This document shows positions 24,401 through 35,900 of a DNA stretch of 39,455 bases, one piece after another (the first letter of the stretch is position 1; each line of letters opens with the position of its first letter). A model generated the notes under the pieces. The model saw nothing but the letters and a program-made list of their open reading frames with translations, was not told where the DNA came from and made no database searches. The translations under genes and the position numbers were made by a program. This stretch comes from Purshia tridentata. Its lineage: Eukaryota > Streptophyta > Magnoliopsida > Rosales > Rosaceae. The stretch lies in assembly GCA_003254885.1 (NCBI GenBank), contig QANT01003341.1:1-39455 (forward strand), in the 5' to 3' direction.

Positions 24401-25600
24401 GAAAAAGACTAATTATCCAACTATTTACATGCAACAACATATATGTTAGAAAATAGTTTGAGTTTTGATGACGTGCTGAGCTTATAAATATGGAAGCTAC
24501 CAACTAATGATGTTGCATTAGTGGTTAACTCAATAAAATACATGTATATACTTTCAAATGGGGGACATGCAGCAGCTAATTTATTACTTATCTAACATTC
24601 AGCTGCCAAGCCAAAAAGCAAAACATGTGAACCCTACGATGCATGGGAACCCATCACTGCTCATAGACAAGTACAGTACTATTATCTTCTCCCTTCTTAC
24701 GGACAAAAATTGAAGAATATTCTCATCATATATATTGAAGTTGGATTAGAACCTAAATACCGGTTTTTACCGTTACTTTCACTTTCACTTACTTGTTTAG
24801 CTTTAGACAAATTGTACCTCTTTTTTTTTCTGTGAGTTGTTTATCTTGATTTGTTAATAAAGAAATAAATTAAATGAACATAAAGATGTGTAAATTTGGG
24901 AATAGTTTCAGATTCATTTCATTTAAAATTAGAAAAATTAGATAGTTTTTTGTTTATCTTGATTTGTTAATGAAGAAAAATTAGATGGTTTTTTGTTGAC
25001 TTGTTGACTATTTTGTCAACCCTGAGGGATATTTTAGGCCCAAAAATGTCTAAAGAGCTTAACAAGTTACAGTTTTGCCGTTAAAACTAAAAAAATTACT
25101 GAGTCATTAAAATGATTTATTTTAAAAGATTTCCCAAACGTGAATGTAAAAGTACACTGTGCACTTATGAATAATTGAGCTGTATATTGCAAATCTAAAA
25201 ATAATGTATGGTCTGTATATGTTCTTTTTATTGATAATACTCAAAGATACTGGATGACTCTTCAGAATTGTAATATGCAGTTCATTGTGAAGAGAAGTTG
25301 ATATTAAAATGTGAAGACCAATGGAAGTTCAATGAAGAAACAGAGTTTTCTTTTTCTCTTTTATAAGAAAGAAAAATAAGCAAGAGACGCATAGAATTAA
25401 TGGAACTATATAGGAGTTGTACTTACACGATTGAAGACCATGAAACCAAGGTCCAAATCAACACCATCAAATGTAACAGTTCTGGCATGGCCGCCCAAGT
25501 AGTCTTCCTTGTCATACAAGACCACCTCCACCCCTTCTTTTGCAAGAACATAGGCTGACACCAAACCACTAATACCAGCACCAACCACTGCCACTCTCAT
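15452..25600 (-). CDS. CPA-FAS: Cyclopropane-fatty-acyl-phospholipid synthase, plant type with FAD-oxidase-like N-terminus
   Basis: It transfers a methylene from S-adenosylmethionine to an oleoyl chain of a membrane phospholipid, making dihydrosterculate. I resolve 24 coding exons, all GT-AG, summing exactly to 878 residues: 25600-25427, 22548-22331, 22129-22024, 21804-21703, 21563-21504, 21398-21320, 21215-21071, 20584-20461, 20257-20077, 19578-19550, 19344-19196, 18176-18074, 17900-17805, 17713-17658, 17556-17433, 17286-17224, 17120-17061, 16971-16810, 16581-16508, 16423-16330, 16209-16073, 15980-15900, 15802-15697, 15565-15452. Residues 6-12 (VGAGISG) form the dinucleotide fold of an amine-oxidase-like domain. 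The C-terminal half is the SAM-dependent synthase with VLEIGCGWG (632-640), ESVGHEF (706-712) and DYCAAGF (826-832). Glu706 and Cys828 match catalytic residues of bacterial CFA synthase. The position of bacterial Cys139 appears to be Ser599 (TYSSAVF). A 5'-UTR intron, about 25916-25638, is likely. Confidence 0.95.
23420..23571. repeat. 76-bp tandem duplication in intron 1
   Basis: Copies 23420-23495 and 23496-23571 both start 'cttttacatgaatttat' and end 'agtgt', with about ten differences. A separate pair of 'aaaaagttta..tttaagccac' words lies just upstream, near 23337 and 23382. Confidence 0.8.
23985..24308. mobile_element. Probable MITE (imperfect terminal inverted repeats)
   Basis: The left end 'gggttggaattgtaatgaa' and the inverted right end 'agtttggtattgcagtgaa' agree at most positions, about 320 bp apart. 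The interior is AT-rich and non-coding. A smaller hairpin near the left end pairs 'aaacactcaaaaattgttgt' (24001 on) with sequence ending 'gtgttt' at about 24065. No clear target-site duplication was found, so the borders are approximate. Confidence 0.4.
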
Positions 25601-26007
25601 CTTTCACTCACCTATGTACCTTTTACTTCAAAGCCTCCTACATATATATGGCATTTCAGTTGAAAATCTTTAACAAATTATATCAAGCAAACAGAACCCA
25701 GAAAATATATATGTATATATAGAAAAAGAAAATGTGTAACTGGATTTCTAAATTCACCTGCATTAACCTTCCAGTGCTATCACTTTCAAGAACTCAAGCA
25801 CTACAACACCCCAATATTTTTTTTCCTAAAATGCAAACTTTATGATACCCTTTAATGCCACTAAGAAGATTTTTTCTTTTCTCAGGAAACAAACAGATAA
25901 AAAGCTCTGAGCTTACCACAAGGTTTGAAGTACTTCTTCCAAGTTGTTGTAGCTGCAGATCCAAATTAACCCCAAAATCCCTCAATCAATAACTGGCATT
26001 CCCTTAA

Positions 26008-26010
<3 letters not shown>

Positions 26011-26060
<50 letters not shown>
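26011..26060. repeat. (CT)25 microsatellite at the cyclopropane synthase leader
   Basis: A perfect 50-bp CT run, which is (GA)n in the sense of the minus-strand gene, about 410 bp upstream of its ATG and just beyond the predicted 5'-UTR exon. GA runs in plant leaders and promoters can bind BBR/BPC factors. Confidence 0.9.
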
Positions 26061-26063
<3 letters not shown>

Positions 26064-26099
26064 TGAGAAGAAGCAGAGATAATGCAGAACTATTGATGA

Positions 26100-28235
26100 A
26101 GGGGAGATGAGAAGAGAAACTAGAGTGGTCTCTACAGGCTCTCCCTAACTCTGTCTACCCTCTCTTCTGCTTCAGAGAAAAAAACAGTAAATAGATAAGC
26201 CAAGTAAGGTCTTGGATAACATTCAATATGTACATTCACAATCCAACCCATAAATGTTGGTCCATTTATATATTATAAACATTTTTCAGTTACATTTAAC
26301 ATGAAAAAGGACAAGCATATATGAAGCATGCTCATAAACGTAACAAGCAAATTGTGGGAAATTAGAGCAATTCACGTCATTGTAACATATGATTAATGGG
26401 TTAATTATATGATTATTACTTGTAATTATACAGTGAATCAGAATACTCTGTCCGTGCACTTGAGTGATGAATGGAATATACAAGTTTTCTCAAGAAACTT
26501 CCAAAATTTCTTGTATATAATTTGGGAAAAAAGATAGAGAGACTGGTAGTTGTCTGCTGTCAGCTTGTGACAAGTCATAAAGATTCTAAATAAAGTGTTA
26601 ACATCCACACATTTTGGTTGGTTTGTTGCTGCTTCCGTGCAGGGAAACTTGGTCAATTAGACACCATATATATATATATATATATGACTCCCAAGTATCA
26701 ACTCCCAATCCAAATCAAATCTCCCCCATTCAGGTTTAATTTTCTTCTTGGAAAAAAATGTAAATGCATGTCTTGACAATAACTTTTAAGTAATCTGGGA
26801 TACATATTCTGAATTTCTTTAAATTGAAAATCATATCCTTAATTTTGTGGTATAGCATTTTAATGATTTAATGCACATCTAGTACTAGCTTAATTATAAT
26901 TTGGTAATTGAAAATTTTAGTGAAAATATTATAGATGAACATGTACTTCAAGACAATAATTTAAACTATCAACTCTTCCTCTAGGTTTTACTTCAAAAGA
27001 ACAAACAAAAGGAAATAACTGCGAGCTACTCCACATTTATATGTTTTACAACTACAAAAAAATAACTATATAGAATTAAACTTTGGACCTCTTCAAAATT
27101 GTAAAGAGAAATATTATTAAATTGATAAAATTCTTTGGTAAAAAAAAAAATTATTATAGGTCTTGTTAATGCCAAATTTTGGTGGGCTAGAAACGGAAAA
27201 GGTTAGAGGAAGAGATTGAAGTTGTCAAACTCACCATGCAAAACAGAGTTGGGGTCAAAGGAAAGCACCAAGTGATCTTTGATGAAGAAGTCATTGGATA
27301 GTCCTTTCCTTTTATAACCAAAGAAAGCCTTGAATCAAATATTATGTGTATGGTTTTTTATTCATGATTTGTTGTTTGTAAAGTAGATATATTGTCCCTC
27401 TTAGGCTTAGATGTGTTTGGACTTCTCTCTCGGTTTGTTGGGTTTTGGGCTGACCCGTTTATTTGGGCTTTATATCATCAATGAAATTAAACTTCTTATT
27501 CATATATACAACTATGCAAGTATCAGTCGATCTTCTTGCCAAGTGGGGCAAATAAACATAGATATTATCATATCGATGAATTGGATCTAATCCAATTTCA
27601 ACCCGAATTAGAATATGATACAATTAAGTGGATATATATAGTTTATTGATTTCAATCTGGCAATTCGAATTACAACTCATTAATTCTCTAAATCTAGCCA
27701 GCGTTTCAATCCAAATCTGCTTGTCCTTCATGAATAGACTGTAGCTACGTACGTAGTCTAATCCCATGCACAAACTCACAACATCCACAAACGCTAGCTA
27801 GCTTTTCAAAGCTGTTATATATATATGCTAGCCAGCTGCTATTATATGCAATTGCTTCGGTAATAATTCAGGAAAATTAATATATAAAATTAGAATTAAT
27901 TTGATATGAAGAGCAGAAATAATAGGAAAAGAGTTTGCTATCTATGTCGCCTTGCTTCTCGTTTTCTTCGCACAAGAAAGCCATGTCCATCACCAGTCAC
28001 CAGTCACCACTATTTGGGCAATTCCGCTATTTGTCTCACAGAAAAGCGCTGTCATAACCATAACCAATTCCAATTCCACTCCATTCATCACCACCACCCA
28101 ATCACATCTCTCTATCCTTCATTATTTCCTCACCCCCCCTTCTTTTAAGGGAAATGCTCTCTTTGTCTCCCCCGCCGGATATCTGACGCCGACCAAACAC
28201 CTCCTCTACTCCCCACCTCCGCCGCTGCCGCCAGA
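26100..28235. other. Divergent intergenic region between genes 4 and 5
   Basis: This stretch contains the promoters of two divergent genes. It holds an (AT)10 run at 26666-26685, with otherwise AT-rich single-copy-looking DNA. The last 330 bases are C-rich and are probably the leader of the Unc13-type gene. No gene is seen. Confidence 0.5.
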
Positions 28236-31200
28236 ATGGGCCACCACGCGCGTCGTGAGTCGCTCTGCAGCTCCCTCCTCGCGCCCCGCCCCGACTACCA
28301 TGACTCCGACCCCGACCTCGTCTGGCCCTTCGGCAAGCTCGACGGCATCGACCGCCACGATGTCCGCGAGACCGCCTATGAGATATTCTTCACCGCTTGC
28401 CGCTCCTCCCCCGGCTTCGGCGGCCGAAACGCCCTCGTCTTCTACTCCAGCCACGACAATAAAGACAATAACAATGAAGGGTCGGGCGGCTCCGGGTCGG
28501 GTAAGCCCAACGGAGTGGTGACCACTCCGACCAGCCGGGTAAAACGGGCTCTCGGGTTGAAGATGCTGAAGCGGTCCCCGTCTAGGAGGATGTCGTCCGG
28601 AGTAGCGAATGGTGGCTGGTCGAGTCCCTCGTCTCCCAGAGAGCAGAGCGGGTCGTCTCCCGGAATGTCGTTCACGATGCCGCCTTCGAGGCCGAGGCGG
28701 CCGATGACTTCGGCCGAGATCATGAGGCAGCAGATGAGGGTCACCGAGCAGAGCGACAGCCGCCTTCGGAAGACACTCATGAGGACCCTCGTTGGACAAG
28801 TACGTTAATTTGTTACTATCTACATTCATCACCATGGATATATGAGTAAATATCATTCCATGTTAATTTATAACATTACCAACACAAATTTGACCTCATG
28901 CATATGTGCATTGTTGCATGTTAAATTTCTAGCTTGACAAATTATATTCGCATTTTAAGAGGAAAAAGTTAGGGAGTTTGACAAGTTTTTAGTATAGGCC
29001 ATAGGGTAAGTTGGAGTAAGCTGGAATAGGATGTGGTAGGCTAGAAAAGACAAAAATTGTCTAATCTAGGGTTGACTTGAGTCAACAATATTATTATTGG
29101 TAAAAAATTTACTTATCTAATAAAACTGAGACTTACTGACTCAATTCAATTGTATATATAGATGGGTTAGATATGTGTTTGGTAAATGTACAAATTATTT
29201 TCAAGAATAACTGTACGCGCGTGTTTTTGTGAATATATGATGTATGTACAGATGGGAAGACGAGCAGAGACGATAATTCTCCCACTGGAGCTCCTTCGTC
29301 ACCTAAAACCCTCCGAATTCAACGACTCCCATGAGTACCACCATTGGCAGAAGCGGCAGCTAAAGATACTGGAGGCCGGCCTCCTCCACCACCCCTCCAT
29401 CCCGCTCGACCGGACCAACACCTTCGCCATGCGCCTCCGCGAGATCATCCGCACCGCCGACAACAAGTCCATCGATACCGGTAAGAACTCCGACACCATG
29501 CGTACCCTATGCAACTCCGTGGTCTCCCTCTCCTGGCGTAGCTCCAACGGCACCCCCACCGACGTTTGCCACTGGGCCGACGGCTACCCCCTCAATATCC
29601 ACCTCTATGTCGCCCTCCTCCAAGCCGTCTTCGACATCCGCGACGAGACTTTGGTTCTCGACGAGGTCGACGAGCTCCTCGAGCTCATGAAGAAGACATG
29701 GTCGACTTTGGGGATCACTAGGCCTATTCACAATGTGTGCTTCACTTGGGTTTTGTTTCAGCAGTACGTGTACACCGCGCAGATTGAGCCGGATCTGCTG
29801 TGTGCGGCTCATGCTATGCTGGCTGAGGTTGCCAACAATGCGAAGAGGCCGGATAGAGAGGCGATTTACGTGAAGATCTTGTCGTCGGTGTTGAGCTCCA
29901 TGCAGGCGTGGGCGGAGAAGAAGTTGTTGAGGTACCATGATTATTTCCAGAGAGGGACTGTTGGGCAAATTGAGAACCTTCTGCCTTTGGCCTTGTCGTC
30001 TTCCAAGATATTGGGTGAGGATGTTACCCTCACGGAAGGGAAAGATGACATCACGGTGGTGGACAACTCCGGCGATCGCGTCCAATACTACATTCGATCT
30101 TCCATGAAAATAGCTTTTGAAAAGGTTTGTATGCATGCATGTTTTGATATGATTTCAACTAATTAATGCTTCTTCTTCACAATCTAGTAACATAACGTCA
30201 AAGATTTACTTGATCACGATATGTTTCTCAACTTGATTTTGATGGTTCATTGGAATAGATTATGGAAAATGGGAATGTGACAGAAGTGGAAGAGGAGAAG
30301 GTGACTGAAGCTTTACTTCAATTAGCGCAAGACACAGAGGAATTGGCCTCGAAAGAGAGGGAGAGCTTCAGTCCCATACTCAAGAGGTGGCACACAACTG
30401 CAGCTGGAATTGCAGCTGTGACACTGCACAACTGCTATGGAGCTGTGTTGAAGCAGTACTTAAATGGGGTGTCCACACTCAAAGCTGAGACAGTTGAGAT
30501 ATTGCAGAGGGCAGGAAAGCTAGAAAAGGTTCTGCTCCAAATGGTGGTTGAGGACTCTGCTGAGTGTGAAGATGGGGGCAAAGCAATCGTGAGAGAGATG
30601 GTTCCCTTCGAAGTTGATTCCATCATATTGAACCTCTTGAAGAGATGGATTCACGAGAGAATGAAGAAAGGGAAAGAGTGTGTTAACAGAGCAAAAGAAA
30701 GCGAGGTAAGTACGTTCAAATTCTTGTATTTTGATCTAAAATTCATCATTTATGAAATTGAGCTTAAATGAACAAGTTATCTATGTTGTTCAGACATGGA
30801 ATCCAAAGTCCAAATCAGAGCCATATGCACAATCAGCTGAAGAGCTAATCAAATTGGCCAAGGAAATTGTGGAAGAGTTCTTTGAAATCCCAATTGGAAT
30901 TACAGAAGACTTGGTTCAAGATCTTGCTGACGGTTTGGAGCGTCTTTTCAAGGACTATACTTCATTTGTTGCTGCGTGTGGTAAGAGTCACCCTTTAATA
31001 TTAAGTACCATTCATTTGTCACCAGTTCGTTCTAAACTATATAATATTTTTTCTCTAAAATTGTCGACTTGGCATCTTTATTTTCAACAAGATATTCATA
31101 TATGGAGAGATGCATGATATGTGTTCATCTTTTATGTCATTATTATATGGTATGCTTGTGTTAAATCTCAATCAAAGTATTTCTTTCTCAGGTTCCAAAC

Positions 31201-32171
31201 AGAGTTATATCCCCACACTTCCACCTCTAACAAGATGCAACCGAGACTCGAAGTTCCTCAAGCTGTGGAAGAAAGCTAGTCCATGCAGTATTGGAGGAGT
31301 AGGAGATTTTCACCCGAATGGAACAAATGAAGGCCACCATCCTCGCCCATCGACAAGCCGAGGAACACAACGCCTCTACATCCGCCTCAATACCTTGCAC
31401 TATCTCATTTCCCACCTTCATTCTCTTGACAAAAACCTTTCCCTCTCCCCTCGAATTATTCCTCCAACACCACGCAGCCGGAACGCCAACAACAGGAGGC
31501 ACAACAATTCTTCTTCCTACTTTGAGGTTGCCAACTCAGCCATACAATCAGCCTGCAACCATGTATCAGAAGTAGCTGCCTACCGCTTGATCTTCCTTGA
31601 CTCGAACTCTGTCTTCTATGATAGCCTCTATGTTGGTGATGTAGCCAATGCACGAATTAGACCCGCACTGAGAATTCTCAAGCAGAATCTTACTCTCTTG
31701 TGTGCAATTCTCACTGACAGAGCTCAGGCATTAGCAATAAGAGAAGTAATGAGGGCTTCCTTTGAGGCATTCCTTATGGTTTTGGTTGCTGGGGGAAGCT
31801 CACGAGTGTTTTACCGGAGTGACCATGAGATGATTGTGGAGGATTTCGACAGCTTAAAGCGGGTTTTTTGCACTTGTGGAGAAGGATTGATAGCTAAAGA
31901 TGTGGTGGAACATGAGGCGGAGACAGCAGAAGGGGTGATAGATTTGATGGGCCAGTGTACTGAGCAACTCATGGAAGATTTCAGCATAGTGACTTGTGAA
32001 ACGAGTGGGATTGGAGTTGTGGGATCAGGGCAAAGGCTGCCCATGCCTCCAACAACCGGAAGGTGGAATAGATCAGATCCAAACACAATATTGAGGGTGT
32101 TGTGCCACAGAAATGACAAAACGGCAAATCAATTCTTAAAGAGGACATTCCAGCTAGCAAAGAGGAGATGA
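28236..32171 (+). CDS. DUF810 / protein unc-13 homolog (PATROL1 family)
   Basis: This plant family carries Munc13-homology (MUN-type) domains. Its member PATROL1 promotes delivery of the proton pump AHA1 to the plasma membrane, so a vesicle-tethering role is likely. Exons 28236-28799, 29252-30124, 30259-30705, 30794-30980 and 31192-32171 join in frame to give 1016 residues, typical for the family. The N-terminus has DPDLVWPFGKLDG (25-37) and RETAYEIFFTACRSSPGFGG (44-63), then a flexible Ser/Gly region and SRVKRALGLKMLKRSPSRRMS. Exon 2 carries GRRAETIILPLELLRHLKPS. The C-terminal exon has FCTCGEGLIA and ends with TTGRWNRSDPNTILRVLCHR, the family signature. The start is the ATG before HHARRESL; a CT/C-rich leader precedes it. 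Exon 1 and the first half of exon 2 are strongly GC-rich, unlike the rest of the window. Confidence 0.94.
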
Positions 32172-32913
32172 GGAAAATGATTTTCCATGTACATTTGAAG
32201 CAGAGAGTTTGTAACTATGGTGCATTATAGTACTAACTTCCAGTACAAGAACCAAAACGAACATGTGAGGGAAATGTGAGGGGGCACATTGTATCCAAAT
32301 TTACCGGACTTTCAAAGCTAAAAATCAAGATATTGCTGGGGGATATCGAGAGATGATTGTACTATTTTGTTGTCTTGATGTGCAAGGCATTGTTAATCTT
32401 CATGCACAGTTGGGACAAAGTTGAATTGTATCATAGCCAGTGCACAACTGGAGTTTATGAAGATAATGCTTCTTTTGTTATCCTAGTTTGTATGTAGGTC
32501 ATGAAATTTAATCCAAATTAACAAACAAATTAAAATCTAAATATATTTGTCTTAACACAATGAGTCCACGAAACCATTTTAAAAAAAAGAGTAGCTACCA
32601 CCATCATTCATAAGTATTGATCACAAGTTTCAAGAAATTTTATGTGTTCAGATAGTTTAAGCTATTCTGCTTTTGATTTGATTTTTTCCACGGCAGGCAG
32701 TACAATATATTTCAACCTTTTTTTTTATGTACTTAAATTTAACACTTTCCGTAACATTGTAAAGCAAAACCAAACATACACTAGATCGATCCACCGTCCC
32801 AAGCTAGCTAGAAGCTCTGTTAAAGACCTGTCAACAAACAGAGCTGAGAACCATGAGCAAGTTGAGTCTTTTTCTTCAATTTCTGTTGCATAAGCCTTTT
32901 CCTTGACCTATGT
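32172..32913. other. Convergent 3' regions
   Basis: The 3' UTRs of the Unc13-type gene (plus) and the NPF gene (minus) meet here. No coding sequence or repeat is recognised. Confidence 0.5.
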
Positions 32914-35900
32914 CTAGGATTGTACTTGGTTTGATACTCTGTATGATGTCTCCTTCAATTCTTCTGTGAGCACTTTTATCGAATCTGAAATTTCAGCCTT
33001 GTACACATACATCTTAGTCATAACCAAGAAGAAAATTAAGTTGAAGAAGTTTAGTATGGCAAAAAATGCATAGTAGTAGTCAAGATGAGAAGCATTTAGG
33101 TTGTTCAGAATCCATCCTTTGTGACCATGCTCTTTAGTAATGTGAGAAACTGTTGAAAGAAGGAAACTACTAAGAAAGTTTCCTATTCCCAAAGTAGTCA
33201 TGGCATAAGAGGTCCCAAGACTCTTCATACTTTCAGGTGCCTGGTCATAAAAGAACTCAATCTTGGCAACCTCTAGAAAAGCATCAGCTGTTCCCATAAG
33301 CACAAATTGGGGAAGCAAAATCAATATGGTTAAAGGAACTTCTCCGCCATTTTCAACTAGTCCATGATCCTTGGCCACACTAAGTCTATGCCTCTCAGTT
33401 AGAGATGCAACTACCATAATTACAATGTGGAGAACCATTCCAATTCCCATTCTTTGAAGGAGGGTGATTCCTCTTGGATTGGTTGTCAACCTTCTCATGA
33501 TCTTGACAAAGAACCGATCGTAAAGCACGACACATATCAGCATTGATAGGGTTACAAACCCAGCTAAACTTGCAGGGGGGATGTTGAAGCTTCCAATTCC
33601 ACGATCAAGGGTGGTGCCTTGTTTGACAAATAGGGTATTAATCTGTGCAATCATAGTGCTTGGTACAAATGTAGCAACCAAGATTGGAACCATTCTTAGC
33701 ATTTGCTTGGTCTCCTCCACTTGGGTTACTGTGCATAGCATCCATGGACTAGTTGAGCCTGTTTTCACTGAAGCATTGTTGAGGAACCTACATGAATGCA
33801 CACATTATAATCTTATTCAAAACATAGCTACTTAAATTAAAGGGCTAATTCCACAACTATACAGTTTGTACCTTGGCTGATTAGGTCAAGATTTAGAAAC
33901 TTATGAAAAGTTTCATCTTGGCTTTAATTTGCCTTAAATATGGGTAAAGTTTTATACAATATTTATATTGTTCAAAAATTAGAGGATCAAACTTAAAGAT
34001 CCAACATACCCTCTCAAATTCTCAAATCACCATTACCATGGTAGCTAGGATATATAGTATAAGTAATTGCAGTAAGTTAATTAATACAAACCTTATGGTT
34101 GGTGTGGAATCAATTTTGTATTTTCTTTTCTTTGTATACTCCTCCATTTCAAGCTCATAAAGGTCCTTAGGGTCACTTGGGAGGGTCACACTCCATTTCC
34201 TTAATGCTGCCACTATAACTTTAGCCATCCTTGTAAAGGGACTCCCTGTTGGGACCTTGTGCCTATAGAAGGGTGTGCCAGCCAAGAAGATCAAAACAGA
34301 TATGAGAAGCCCAAGTGTTGGAAGCCCAAATCCCAAGGCCCAGCCCACATTGTCTTGTATGTAGACAAGAACTGTGTTGGCAAAGAGTGTCCCAAAGAAG
34401 ATACTGAACATCCACCAATTGAAGAAGGAAAGCTTTTGAGCCTTCTCCTTAGGCTCAAACTCATCAAATTGGTCTGCACCAATGGTTGATATATTGGGCT
34501 TCGTCCCACCAGTTCCAATGGCTAAAGTGTAGAGTGCACCATAAAACACAGCTAGCTGTAATGTCGAGGCCTTCTTACAAAATTTTCATGATTAAAAAAA
34601 AAGTTAGATTCTGTTTGTGATCTCTTGAATTCTTCTTTATTCTATATATGATGCCTTTTGGTTCTATATATTGAATATCTTATGGGTCACCATAGAACAC
34701 AGCTAGCTGTAATGTCGAGGCCTTCTTACAGTTTTCCACATTGGCATCTATGCAGTGAGGTGGTTTTAATGCAGGAATTGTCACTGCTAGGGTTAATACA
34801 CACATTCCCTGCAAAAGCTTTACTGTTAAATTCATATGCATGTATCGAACTTAGGGCCTCGTATGTAGGAGTAGGAGTAAATAATCTTAAATATATATGA
34901 CCTTATTTGAGTAGAAATTGTATTTTTTTAATTACTACTTATAATTTAAATTTTCATGATTAAAAAAAAAGTTAGATTCTGTTTTTGATCTCTTGAATTC
35001 TTCTTTATTCTATATATGATGCCTTTTGGTTCTATATATTGAATATCTTATGGGTTGTCACGAAATGACAGTGACTTCAATTTGGTCAAAGAGGAGAAAG
35101 ATATTTAAACTTTAGTTGAATCCAATAATTGGTTCTATATGGTCTTACATGAAATATTTAATGAATGAGATTATTTAAAACAAGCCAATAAAAAAATTTG
35201 CTGTATAATTGAGGCACATTAATTAAATAATTATTTGGCATTTTGCTTCTTAGATTTATATGCATGTAAAGACGTACTGTATTTTTCTTACCCTTAGCTG
35301 TCTCAATTCTCAATATCATCCCCACATCTAATCCGAAAATCGAAATGATTCTCTATTTGTTTTTACGTATTTGTCTTTGTTTGAATTTCAATTATCAATG
35401 TACATTCTAAATAAAGATTATAGATATAATAATAATTTTTTGTTTTATAAGAATAGCATGATAAAATTAAAAATCCAAATCTCACCCGACCCTAGATAGA
35501 CTAATTAATGTGTAGGACAGGACCACATTACATCCACTTGCGTAGATAGTTATAATGTGGACTTGGGGAGTTGACTGAAGCAACGTACAAGAAATATCGC
35601 TGCTCTTGAAGACTAAAATGTAGAATATATATCAAAATAGCAGTCCTAATTGGGAGTTTACCTAGCTCTAGATGACAACGACGTCGTCCTACTATTTCCT
35701 TATAAAACAGATCTTTCCACGTCAAACTTTCATGTAAACTAATTCTTATATATCTAGCTACAAGTTTGAAATTTCAATAATATTATTGCCATGTATGTTT
35801 GAGATGATATCTATAGAATTTTCCACACTTAATTAATAATTAATGAGTCTTTGTTAACTTATTAGGGTTTCTAGAGCTTAATTTGCTATAATGTCATTAA

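Larger units (their letters stand above)
22549..25426 (-). other. Large intron 1 of the cyclopropane synthase gene (2.9 kb)
   Basis: This intron separates the FAD-motif exon from the rest. Its contents are non-coding: a 76-bp tandem repeat, a probable MITE and a short GC-richer island (23640-23760, with 'agcggtccaccgct'). Sequence near 22770-22860 has the wording of dispersed plant retroelement ends. It is by far the largest intron in the gene. Confidence 0.8.

Noticed and set aside
25794..25985. 63-residue frame upstream of the cyclopropane synthase gene
   Set aside because: It lacks an ATG start and overlaps the predicted 5'-UTR exon and its donor.
27906..28148. 80-residue frame upstream of the Unc13-type gene
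   Set aside because: Most likely leader sequence; the His/Pro-rich text reflects a C-rich 5' UTR.
28206..28856. 216-residue antisense frame
   Set aside because: It mirrors the GC-rich exon 1 of the Unc13-type gene, where stop codons are rare on both strands.
29507..30136. 209-residue antisense frame
   Set aside because: Shadow of exon 2 of the Unc13-type gene; no family resemblance.
34537..34730. Transposon insertion as the cause of the NPF exon disruption
   Set aside because: The duplicated exon piece (43 bp) is far longer than usual target-site duplications, the filler has no terminal inverted repeats or poly(A), and its source is the adjacent intron. Break repair fits better.
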